Part shown: one piece after another, positions 22,795 through 32,156 of the stretch | Layout of the letters: every line of letters starts with the position of its first letter | Position numbering within the stretch: the stretch's first letter is position 1 | Source of the DNA: Piezodorus guildinii | Lineage: Eukaryota; Arthropoda; Insecta; Hemiptera; Pentatomidae | Assembly (NCBI GenBank): GCA_023052935.1 | Contig: CM041294.1 | Coordinates: 85,359,474 to 85,423,473 of the forward strand | DNA length: 64,000 nt | Direction of reading: 5' to 3' | Notes under the pieces: generated by a model | Seen by the model: the letters and a program-made list of their open reading frames with translations, nothing else | Database searches by the model: none | What the model was told of the DNA's origin: nothing | Translations under genes and position numbers: made by a program

Positions 22795-23081
22795 GGGATC
22801 ACTTGTAGCTGGGTGGCTAGCGTAACAGCCTCCTATGCTAAAGGTCACGGGTTCAAACCCGCAGGTGGTCCTAGGATTTTTTAGTGGGAGTAAAAAATCC
22901 TTAGTTACGCCGTCCTTCGGAGGGGACGCTAAAAGGTGGTCCCGAGCCTGTGCGATGTCAGGTACTCGTTAAAGATCCCTATCCTAATAAACCTGGATAG
23001 GCAAAATTTAGGATTCCCACTGTAGCATCGTCCGATTAGCCATAGTAGCATAAAGTGACGTTAAACGAATAAACAAACAAC
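22795..23081 (+). mobile_element. SINE-A, full-length reference copy with TSD
   Basis: A tRNA-derived SINE flanked by the exact 15 bp duplication AACATAGCTAGAGCG (22780-22794, 23082-23096). The first about 75 bp fold like a tRNA: GGATCAC pairs with GTGGTCC as an acceptor stem, TAGCTGGGTGGCTAGC fits the A box and GGGTTCAAACCC the B box of an RNA polymerase III promoter. The body carries CCGTCCTTCGGAGGGGACG and GGTCCCGAGCCTGTGCGATG. The 3' tail carries CACTGTAGCATCGTCCGATT and GTGACGTTAAACGAATAAAC. SINEs have no protein and depend on a LINE for movement. Confidence 0.95.
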
Positions 23082-23189
23082 AACATAGCTAGAGCGTATC
23101 AAAGAAGCCAAAACACTTAAAAATGTAGGAAAAACGTTACTTTTTTCATTTAACCGAAACTTATACGCTAGGTCTTAGAGACAAATGTT

Positions 23190-23588
23190 TGTTTGTTTAT
23201 TTATTTAACGTCGTTTTATGCTACTGTGTCTGATCGATCGATGCTACAGTGGGAGTTCTAAATTTTGCCTATCCAGGTTTGATTAGGATATGGATCTTTG
23301 TTTGTTTATTTATTTAACGTCACTTTATACTAGTATGGCTAATCGGACGATATGGGAGATACGATGTGGGAGTCCTAAATTTTGCCTATCCAGGTTCTAT
23401 TAGGATAAGGGTCTTTAACGAGTATCTGACATCGCACACGCTCGGGACCACATTTTAACGTCCTCTCCGAAGGACAGCATAACTAAGGATTTTTACTTCC
23501 ATTAAAAAATCCTAGGACCACATGCGGGTTTGAACCCGTGATCTTTGGCATAGGAGACTGTTATGCAAGTCATGCTACCGGTGGTCCC
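23190..23588 (-). mobile_element. SINE-A with a duplicated 3' tail and one TSD
   Basis: Flanked by AGAGACAAATGTT on both sides (23177-23189 and 23589-23601), so this is one insertion. In the minus direction it has a full SINE-A (head at 23588, B box as GGGTTTGAACCC in the plus strand, tail to about 23297) and then a second copy of only the last about 105 bp of the tail (23296-23190). Both tails end in the TTTGTTTATTTATTTAACG pattern. Confidence 0.9.
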
Positions 23589-23604
23589 AGAGACAAATGT
23601 TATA

Positions 23605-23749
23605 TGAGTACTCACTACGTTTGCTATAGCATGCTATTTGTGCTATTGTGCTAAACCCATCAGTTTTATACAGGAAATAATTAAAGAAACTCGACGGGTT
23701 TAGCAAAATAACACAAATAGCATGCTATTGCAAACGTAGTGAGTACCCC
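23605..23749 (+). mobile_element. 145 bp hairpin MITE, copy 2
   Basis: Same palindrome as at 10509-10653, with a slightly mutated left tip (TGAGTACTC in place of GGGGTACTC). It lies 3 bp beyond the SINE target duplication. Confidence 0.9.
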
Positions 23750-24225
23750 TTAGTAATAAATGTTGCCCATTCAATTACACTTCAGTAAACTATTGATAAC
23801 ATTTTTATTCAAGCTACAACAACAGAGTTTTAGCGTATTAAAGAAGCCCAAACACTTATAAATGTGGTCCAAAGGTTATATTTTTTTCATTCAAAGCAAT
23901 ATATCTCCTCAACGGTAGGTTCTAGCGACAAATGTTATATAACAAAAAATATTTTCCATTAAATTTGTTATCAATAAAATTCCTGCAAATTTTTGATCCC
24001 ATCAATAACAACGGAGCTTGAGCGTATCAAACGTGTTACATTTTTGAGGTTAAGAAAAACTACAAGTACAGCTAAATGTCCTGTATGTGTCCATAATTAA
24101 AATAAAATAAAGAGATAAGTATGTATATACATAGTCATAACTAAGCGTATGTGCCGCCATTGCCTAGACTTAGGGTGAGCGTTGAACCGTAAACAATGTA
24201 AATATGACAGTAAGCCCTGTGTTGA

Positions 24226-24956
24226 CAATTGAGACCTTGATTTCCAAAAGGTACTAAAGGACATTTTTTACGAAATTGATTTTTTTACACATTTGTATTC
24301 TCATCACTTTTTGTAATCTAAATCTTCTATTTTATTTTATCTAATGAGCTCTCAAGTCCTTAAAAATAGCGATTTAGAAATTCGGCCATTTTCTAAAAGT
24401 GATAATTACGCATTTACTTTCGTTCCAATTCATACTAAAAAAATTCATTCCAAAACTTTAATATGATGTTATTAATAAAGTAAAAATACAATTCTAGATT
24501 TTAATGTAAAAAGACCGAAATTACCTAGTTTAATAATAAAGTAATGAGAGATTTTCGCGCTTCCACAATTGAGACGTTGATTTCCAAAAGGTACTAAAGG
24601 GCATTTTTACGAAACTGATATTTTAACATATTTATATTCTCCTCATTTGGCTTTATCTAAATCGGAAATTTTACGTATCTAATGAACACTCAAGTCCTTT
24701 AATGACACGATTTAAAAATGCTATTAATTTCTTAAGGTACTAATTACACATTTAGTTTCGTTCTAAATCATACTAAAACATTTCATTTCATAACTTTAAT
24801 ATGGTTTTATTAATATAGTAAAAAAAAAAATCTAGATTTTAATGCGAAAAGAATTAAATTAGCTGGTTTAATAATATATTAATTAGAGAGTTTCGCGCTT
24901 CCTGTAAAATTCCCTAGAATGGATATAGTACCTTTTGGAAATCAACGTCTCAATTG
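24226..24956. mobile_element. Terminal-inverted-repeat element with internal tandem duplication
   Basis: 31 bp inverted ends: CAATTGAGACCTTGATTTCC at 24226 and the reverse complement ending GTCTCAATTG at 24956. A third copy of the end, in left orientation, lies at 24566-24596 and is a perfect inverse of the right end. The interior consists of two about 340 bp direct units (24226-24565, 24566-24905), each ending in TTTCGCGCTTCC. There is no coding frame. A non-autonomous DNA transposon is likely, but the superfamily is not identified because no clear target duplication is seen. Confidence 0.8.
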
Positions 24957-25654
24957 CTGGCTCCAGCGACGGTGCTTTGTGAAAGGTGGAGCTCCAGCAA
25001 TACAAAGGATTCTCTTCGTCTAAAGTAGGACTTTTCAACTCGACCAGATTTTTTTATTTCGTCTTTAAATGTTTCCTATTAATGAAGAATTATTTTTTTA
25101 GCTTTACTTACCTATATATGAAATAAATAGTAAAGAAAAGAAATGCGAAAATATTCGAATTCCAGTTTTTACCGGAAATACACGTTTAGGGTCCCTTGAG
25201 TCCAAATGACCAAGTCCCGCAAAAAAGCATATGTATGATAAGTTGTATAAAACTGAAATTTCATATTTTATAAATGTGATTAGATGCTACAGCAGCTTAT
25301 TTATCAAAATCTGTCTACTAGAAGAGCCACTTTATACCATTAAACTCGCAATATAGATGTGAAATTTAATGGGCTTTAATAACATATAGGTTTTATTCTG
25401 ATTTCAATAGTCTTACAGGGCTTAAAATCCGATTATTTTAAATTTTCTTTCTCTAAAGCAGCTTCAATTTCATAGATTCAGAAGAATTACCCATATCATC
25501 TTATTATGATTGATAAAAAGCGGCTAAATATAAAAGTTGATCGAATTTTATATACAACTAATGGAGAAAATAGCAAGAAAAGTTTTTTTTTTTCAAATAT
25601 AACAGAAATAGATGAATAATATACCGTTGGAAAGCTTAATATTTTATAAATAAT

Positions 25655-25942
25655 CCAGCTGTTGCCCGCCTCAATTTCTGTTATTGTCGCGATTAACAAT
25701 TTTTTTTAAAGTATATATTTTAAAGTACTTCTGCGTAAATGATATCTTTAGTTTTATTTTCTTGTGCCTGAAGAACATACTGATTTCTCCGCAACCCGAT
25801 CTTGACAACACGACATATAGTTGGCCGTGTGAAAAGCAGTCATCTTACGCAAACCTTTTCAATACGAACCAGTAGTTTCTGAGATTAGCGCGTTCAAATT
25901 AACAAACAAACAAACTCTTCAGATTTATAATATTAGTATAGA
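25655..25942 (-). mobile_element. Small Helitron (288 bp) with helicase remnant
   Basis: Minus strand: 5' TCTATACTAATATTATAAAT, 3' GGCAACAGCTGG, which satisfies the CTRR end. The insertion splits an F copy. The 5' flank is A, as expected; the 3' flank base deviates from the usual T. The inner sequence still encodes the end of a Pif1-type helicase (see 25690-25840). Confidence 0.85.
25690..25840 (-). pseudogene. Helitron Rep-helicase C-terminal remnant
   Basis: On the minus strand SHGQLYVVLSRSGCGEISMF can be read near 25832-25770. HGQLYVALSR-like motifs close the helicase core of Helitron RepHel proteins (motif VI region). Only about 50 residues remain, so it is non-functional. It supports the Helitron call and indicates that this short element derived from an autonomous Helitron by internal deletion. 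The same stretch recurs, frame-broken, in 37040-37180. Confidence 0.7.
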
Positions 25943-26170
25943 TATTCGTATACACAGTTGTATAGGGCAATCGAGAGTGATGAAAAGCCGATAAAACTAA
26001 GTAATTGTAGTAGACAATGATATACTAAATAATAATAAATTATAATATATAATACATTAGATAATTTTACTTTCACTTACTTATATATTTTATCTCTAAA
26101 TTTATTTAAAAATTCTTCTATTTATTTTAAGAACGAAGGTAAGTGAATGTCGTGTGTTGCGCTTACTTGA

Positions 26171-26550
26171 TTTTTTTAATATAAAGTTATTGATTTCGTC
26201 CTACATATTTGTTATAAAAGTATACATTTATGAATTTGAAAAATAATAAAAATGTTCTGATGTGTTTTGGCATTATTATAAAATTATTATTTAATAATTA
26301 TAACGTATTACTCATAAAATATTGTTATTAGTAGTATAAAACCTAAGAATAAAACAGAATATTTTCGTCTTTCGGCAACTACACGTACTACCGTTTACCA
26401 GGCATCCAGCCGGCTGGTTATATGTGTTATTTGGATATGTACTGGCTATTATTGAGAGATAATATCCTATATTTATGTTGTTATGTGTTCAATAAATAGA
26501 CTTGATCATTTTTGGTACAGTATAATATATTTTTATGTACATAAATATAC

Positions 26551-26616
<66 letters not shown>

Positions 26617-27463
26617 ATACACAATATAATGTATTTATTTTATATCCTGGCATAAAGAATAAAAAAACAATCTTATAAATGAAACTTTCTGGTTTTTGAA
26701 ATACCAATATTCAGTTGTAAAAGAATATCAATTTTTAAAGGTTTAATAAAATTGAAATTGAAAAATTCATTATTTTGAATTTCGATAAACATTTATTTTA
26801 AATCAAATAGTATAACAATGGAAATTATTATCTACAAAAATTATTTAAAATGATGCTTATTTCGTATGAATTTTAACAGATAGCAATGGTGAATTATTTC
26901 GAATAAACTAAATTGAAGTTACTTTAGAGGAAGAAATTCTAAAAAATTCTGATTTAACCCAATTTAGAATAATTAAAAAAAAATCTAAATGGATTTGTAA
27001 TACTTTTAATTTTACACCAATGCAGTGCTTGTATTTAAATCTTTTGATCCCTTTTACAGAACTTTGTAGAATAGTAATTAAATAAAATGGAAGTAAATTT
27101 GTAAAATTTTCATTTTAATTTTTTAAGTTTTTACCACCATTATAGGTTGTTTTTTTTTAGTAAACTGTGCAATACTCATTCATAAATAATTATTTTATAT
27201 TACATTAATAATAAGAATATCTTTAGAAAGAATTCACTTTCTGCAAGATAAATTATTTATTATTTTCGTGAGAAACTTGGGACAATTTAGTGAAAGAGGA
27301 GTTAAATTTTACTTTTATTCTTGAATATTTCATTTCTTAACTTTCTCTTGGCATTCAATGATAAACATTTTAAGAAGGAAAGAGAAAAAGGATTAGCGAA
27401 ATCTTAAAATTACATTTACCTGTATTTTATTCACATGCCTTCATTCTCTGTTGAAAAAAAAAA
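26171..27463. other. AT-rich spacer with microsatellite
   Basis: An AT repeat at 26556-26610 flanked by short GT units; the rest is AT-rich. TTTAGAGGAAGAAATTCT near 26920 resembles F but the match is short. Confidence 0.5.
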
Positions 27464-28310
27464 TCTGTTGCGCGCAACACACGACTTTCACTTACCTCCG
27501 TCATTTATATCAAATTAAGAATTTTCAAACAAATTTATAAACGAAAATAAATTGTTAAAGAATGATTTACAACTTTAATGATTGAAACATGTGTTTTATT
27601 AAATAATCTATTACATTATTATCTACGACAATCAATTTCTTGTATCCGCATTTTATCACTCTCGGTAAGTTGTGTAATAATTGGTTAAATTTTACAATAG
27701 TATGTATAAATTACTGTTCTTAAGTTAAAAAAATATTTTTGAACCTGTTTTTTAGCAATGCTAATCAGACGATGTTGTCAATTTCATAAGAAGTAGAAAA
27801 TAAAAGGTACTTTAGAGGAAGAAATTTTGAAATATCGGCATTTAGGCCCTGTCAGACTATTTCAATCAGAATAAAACTTACATGACATTATGGCGTAAAA
27901 AACCGCGCAGTTAAAAACGCCTAATCATCATTCCTAATCCTAATCCCTTACATGACATTATAGCCCGTCCAATTTGACATCGATATTGCGAGTTTAATCA
28001 AAATCGTTAGAGCCGTTTTTGAGAAAATCGTAAATAGGTGCAAAATGCTTTATATAAAGTGGCTCTTCTGGTTAACCGATTTTGATGAAAAAGTTGCTGT
28101 AACACTTTGGGCGTATTGTTGTCTTTGATGAAATTTCAGTTTTATAGGACTTTTCGTTTTTGCGCTAGACTTACCACACACACACACCTTTTTGCGGTTA
28201 TTTTGACTCAGGAGACCCGTGTATTTCTGTTAAAAACTGGAATCCGAAAATTTTCACGATCTCAATACTTTCCCTTACTACATATTTCCTATTTAAGTAA
28301 GTGAAAGTAA
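27464..28310 (+). mobile_element. Family F element, near complete, with a 56 bp inserted piece
   Basis: Runs from TCTGTTGCGCGCAACACACG to the 3' hairpin and AAGTAAGTGAAAGTA. An internal stretch between the 5' half and TTTAGAGG is shortened. At 27891-27946 a 56 bp foreign piece is inserted with the 14 bp duplication CTTACATGACATTA. Confidence 0.9.
27891..27946. mobile_element. 56 bp mini-insertion with 14 bp TSD
   Basis: Flanked by CTTACATGACATTA (27877-27890, 27947-27960). The insert has a small hairpin (GGCGT...ACGCC with inner AAC...GTT) and ends CCTAATCCTAATCC, whose reverse complement contains TTAGGATTAGG. The TSD suggests integration by LINE machinery; the source is unknown. Confidence 0.7.
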
Positions 28311-28444
28311 AATGATAAATTTTAAGCCATCAGTAAACCATTTTTGCTCACCATTTTATCTCGCCCAGTTTTTGTCTTAAACTTGTGAACAATAAAACAC
28401 ACTTTCGGAAACAAAATATTTTTGATTGGTCTCTGATTTAAAAA

Positions 28445-29327
28445 ATAATAATTGGTAAGCGAAACACTCGATTTAACTTCTTAGCTAAAATCGATTTAAT
28501 GACCTATAATTAAAGTAAGTATTGAAAAAAGGTTAAATAATCAAATTGAGTTTGAATAGAAACATTTCATTAAATAATCTTTTATTTTATTGTCTACTAC
28601 AATTCCTTAGTTTTATCTGATTTTCATCACTCTCCATCGCCCTATACAACTTTGTGCATAGGATTATATTTATTTATAAAATCTTAAGCTTTCCAATGTT
28701 GTATTATTCATCTATTACTGTTCTTATGTTTAAAAAAATAATTTCGAAAAAAAAATCGTTTTGCTCTTTTTTCTTTTACTTGTTTATAAAATTCTTTCAA
28801 ATTATAAATTTACCTGTTTTTTTTTTTTATATAAGATGATAGGATTATTTTTATAGAATCTACAAAGTTAAAGGTACTTATAAGAAAGAAAACATTAAAA
28901 TTCGCCATTTAAGCCCTCTCAGACTATTTTAATCGTAATGAAACTTTATTAAAGCTATCAATAATCAATAAATATCGGCATTTAAACCCTGTCACACTAT
29001 TTCAATCGGAATAAAACCTACATAATATTAAAGCCCATTACATTTAACATCGATATAGCGAGTTTAATGAAAATCGTTAAAGTCGTTTTTGAATAAATCG
29101 TAAAAAGGTGTAAATTGCATGGTACAAAGTGGCTTTTCTGGGAGGCCGATTTTGATGAATAAGTTGCTGTTACATCTTAGGCATATACGCTCCTTAAATA
29201 TAAAATTTCAGTTTTATATAACGTTTTTAAACTAGACACAGAGACAGAGAATTGGTTAATTGAATGAATTATGGGATCTTTTTCACTATCCTTTACTATA
29301 TGTTTCAAACATAGGTAAGTGAAAGTA
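28445..29327 (+). mobile_element. Family F element, diverged copy
   Basis: The 5' part is diverged (GGTAAGCGAAACACTCG), then the F order is kept through CTTTCCAATG, GGCATTTAAACCCTGTCACA and CGTTTTTGAATAAATCG to TAGGTAAGTGAAAGTAG. An internal segment around CATTTAAGCCC is duplicated, and the CA/GGGACTT region is deleted. Confidence 0.85.
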
Positions 29328-29440
29328 GAAAAATAAACATATATCTATTGGATGGGGAGGTCCAATAGCGATTTTTCAAGAAATTTAATTGATATTTTAT
29401 AAAACATTCTTGTGTTTAAAAATATTTAATTTAGAATAGG

Positions 29441-29762
29441 GGAATCACCTGTAGCTGGGTGGTTATGCTAGAACCTTCTATGCTAAAGGTGATAGGTTCA
29501 AACCCGCAGGTGGTCCTAGGATTTTTTAATGGAAATAAAAAAAGACTTAGTTATGACGTCCTTCGGAGTGAGCGTTAAAAGGCGGTCCTGAGCCTGTGCC
29601 ATGTGAGGTACTCGTTAAAGATCCATTAAATCATTTATTCAGGTTTAATTATTAAACCTGGATATACAGAATCTAGGGCTCCCACTATAGCATCGTCCGA
29701 TTTGCCACATCAGCATAATTAAACCAATAAACAAACAATTTACGTTAAATAAATAAATAAAC
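29441..29762 (+). mobile_element. SINE-A, near full-length with TSD
   Basis: tRNA-like head with the A box (TGTAGCTGGGTGGTTATGC) and B box (GGTTCAAACCC). The body and the CCCACTATAGCATCGTCCGA tail follow, then a tail region duplicated as AAATAAATAAATAAACA. AATTTAGAATAGG (29428-29440) and AATTTAGATTAGG (29763-29775) form a 13 bp duplication with one mismatch. Confidence 0.9.
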
Positions 29763-29775
29763 AATTTAGATTAGG

Positions 29776-30353
29776 GAATAGTTTTGCTCTAATGATGAGT
29801 AACATTATGATCATTCCGAAACGTAGACTTTTACTGTGAACGATCATGTTGACCATAACTTGGACATTTCTTTCAATTAACTGCCTAACATTCATAATAA
29901 AAAAAGTGATTAAAATATCTAAAACCTTGTTTCTTTTTATTTTGGTTTTTAATTAAATTTATAATTAATTTTTTTACGAATTAATTCATGGATAGCAAGA
30001 GAGAGATGGAAACGATAATTATTATTTGATTAGTAATTAAATAAAATAAGGGGTGACATTACCTTTCAATATACATGACTGGAATCATTACTGTTTTTTA
30101 TGTGATTAATTTTTTTAAAATTTATTAATATAAATTATTAATAATGTTTAGTATTTATTCATATTACTCTTTTGTGATATCAATGATGCCATTGACATGA
30201 CAGGTGTAATAGTGATTCATCGTGCTTACATCATCTTAGAATGATCCAATTGTGTATATTATTACTCCGTAATCTCACCTTTTTTTTTCTATCAATTTTC
30301 GCAAAACTGTTAGTAATAGAAATGTTACAAAAAAATGTTACAATAAAAATGTT
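29776..30353. other. AT-rich spacer
   Basis: No repeat or coding sequence recognised. A short direct repeat of AAAATGTTAC directly precedes the RTE-like fragment. Confidence 0.5.
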
Positions 30354-31234
30354 ACACCTGTTTTGTTTAATATAGCCTTAGAATATGTTATAGAAAAGGT
30401 GATGTGTTCCGAGAAAGGCTTAAATATGGGTGACAAGATTCCGGTTTTGGGGTATGCCGATGATTTGGTACTACTAGGTGAAGACACGGAAACCATACAA
30501 CTAAATACAAGTGTGTTAATAAAAACCGGTAAACAAATAGGTCTCGAATTAAATACCGATAAGACGAAATATATGATTAGTTGCAGAAATGGTGGCGATC
30601 TTGATGATATTAATATTTCAGGTCATACTTTTGAACACGTAGAGAAATTCAAGTATTTAGGTTCAATGATAACAAGAAAAAATGAAATCCAGGAAGAATA
30701 AAGTCCCGGTTAAAGGTGGGAAATGCGTGTTATTATTCAGTTGCTAAATTACTTAGCTCGCGACTTCTGTCTAAAAACTTAAAGGTTAGAATTTATAAAA
30801 CTATTATTCTTCCAACGGTTCTTTACGGATGCGAAACGTGGCCGCTTACTTTGAAGGATGAACAACGGCTTAAGGTTTTCGAGAATAAGGTACTGCATAA
30901 AATATTTGGTCCGAAGAGAGATGAGGCCACTGGGGAGTTTAGAAGGTTGCACAACGCGGAATTGCGGAGTTTGTACCCTGTGAATATAATTGAGTTGATA
31001 ACATCGCGGAGACTCAAATGGGCGCGTAAAGTTGTTGGGCTTAGTGAGGAACGGATTCCGAGAAAGTTGGTATTCGCTGAACCGACTGGTAGGCGTCCGA
31101 AGGGTAGGCCGAAGCGTCGATGGGAGGATTTCATTAAGGCTGATCTCGGGGGCTTGGGCTTGACCGGTGAACATTGGACGAGTCTATGCAGGCGAAGTTT
31201 GGTGGTATCGGCATCGAACCTTCGGGTTCGGTAA
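30354..31234 (+). pseudogene. RTE-like reverse transcriptase, C-terminal part, one frameshift
   Basis: The first frame (to 30701) contains the catalytic block GYADDLVLLGEDTETIQLN and KYLGSMITRKNEIQEE. A single A is missing near 30699 compared with the copy at 34515, and the remaining protein continues in another frame to the stop at 31232-31234: NACYYSVAKLLSSRLLSKNL, LYGCETWPLTL, KIFGPKRDEATGEFRRLHNA, RRPKGRPKRRWEDF. The endonuclease and N-terminal fingers are missing by 5' truncation. Non-functional. Confidence 0.9.
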
Positions 31235-31237
31235 GCC

Positions 31238-31265
<28 letters not shown>
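30354..31265 (+). mobile_element. RTE-like LINE, 5'-truncated, with (ATT)n tail
   Basis: Begins within the reverse transcriptase domain and ends GGTTCGGTAAGCC followed by about 12 ATT units. Related copies are at 34515-35501, 37190-37733 and 44985-45122. The RTE assignment rests on the C-terminal region (ETWPLTLKDEQRLKVFENKV; RWEDFIKADLGGLGL) and a short-repeat tail; a related LINE clade is possible. Confidence 0.85.
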
Positions 31266-31268
<3 letters not shown>

Positions 31269-31424
31269 CAACAAGACACTTATTTTTCTAAAAGAATCAA
31301 AAGAAGAGTATCTATTAGATTATTCAATGATTTTTATTTAGTTTTCGTAACAGATGGCCTCAATCACAAGAAGATTCAAAGTTGTTATTTTAAAAAGCTT
31401 TGTCTTTTCTCTTAAAATATTTTG

Positions 31425-31648
31425 TATTCATTTAACGCCTGCTTATGCTGCTGTGGCACATCTTACTATGCTACTGTGGGAATTCTAAATTTCGCCTATC
31501 AAGGCTTAATTGGGATCGGTATCTTTAACGAGTACCTCGAAAAAAAATATAGAAAAAATCCTAGGACCATTTGCCATCTTTGAACCCGCGATCTCGTGGA
31601 TATAAGGCTATTATGCTGACCAATATATATAGTACAGGTGACTCTTAA
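31425..31648 (-). mobile_element. SINE-A, diverged reverse copy
   Basis: Tail (TTAACGCCTGCTTATGCTGC) at the left, then TATGCTACTGTGGGAATTC, ATCTTTAACGAGTACCT and a degraded head (TTTGAACCCGCGATCTCG). A segment of the body around the GGGACCACC part is deleted. It lies about 160 bp downstream of the RTE-like tail. Confidence 0.8.
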
Positions 31649-31855
31649 AATATTGATATGCACCTACCCATGACACAATGTGTGGAAGGAGTAACCAATA
31701 GGAAATCGATTTATTCAAATTGTACCGAAACCAGCTTCTTAGTTCTGTTGTTGAGAAAATAAATAAATTAATTAATATTTTTATCATTGAAAACTTATTT
31801 TTTTTAATGCTAACTTATTATAAGTTAATTTAATCCTAATAATTCAGTTATTTAA

Positions 31856-32156
31856 CTGAGTCCGTGTCTGTGTGGGTAGCCTACCTATTCCAAAGATTGT
31901 GAGTTCTAATCCCAGTCCTGATAGACATGTTTCGAGCAAGTAATTGAAAGGAGGTTGAATCGCAACATCTGCTTCTGGTATATGAGACCCGTCAGCCAAT
32001 TGGTGGCCACTCTCAAAAGTAGGTGTAGGAAGTGATGACCCTCCTGATAGCTTATCGAAACTCGTGGTGTATTCTAGGACATTACACAATTCTCACTGTA
32101 GCATCGTCTGATTAGCCACCGTAGCATAAAGTGACGTTAAATAAGTAAACAAACAA
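31856..32156 (+). mobile_element. SINE-B head joined to the SINE-A tail
   Basis: The head and body match the SINE-B copies at 43563 and 53717: GTGAGTTCTAATCCCAGTCC (B box region), GAGACCCGTCAGCCAATTGG and AGTGATGACCC. The last about 75 bp match the SINE-A tail: CACTGTAGCATCGTCTGATT, GCATAAAGTGACGTTAAATA, AGTAAACAAACAA. The two SINE families therefore share a 3' end in this copy. Confidence 0.85.

Larger units (their letters stand above)
22710..24060 (+). repeat. Degenerate tandem array, interrupted by two SINE insertions and a hairpin MITE
   Basis: Units of about 170 bp share ACAACA(N)AG, GCGTATCAAAGAAGCC, AAACACTTA and the AGAGACAAATGTTAT end. They are at about 22710-22794 plus 23097-23189, 23750-23950, and 23951-24060 (partial). 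SINE-A insertions (22795-23081; 23190-23588) and the hairpin MITE (23605-23749) have broken the array. The function is unknown; it may be a small satellite. Confidence 0.65.
25098..26170 (-). mobile_element. Family F element split by a small Helitron
   Basis: Reverse F copy: the 3' terminus is at 25098 (GCTTTACTTACCTATATATG) and the 5' subterminal repeat near 26140-26160 (GGTAAGTGAATG, then TCGTGTGTTGCGC). It is interrupted at 25655-25942 by a Helitron; the joined flanks restore F sequence. Confidence 0.85.

Noticed and set aside
22795..22870. Possible tRNA gene
   Set aside because: The same reasoning: it is the tRNA-derived head of a SINE with a target duplication 287 bp apart.
26489..26707. 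Open frame with a long IYIYIY stretch
   Set aside because: Translation of an AT microsatellite.
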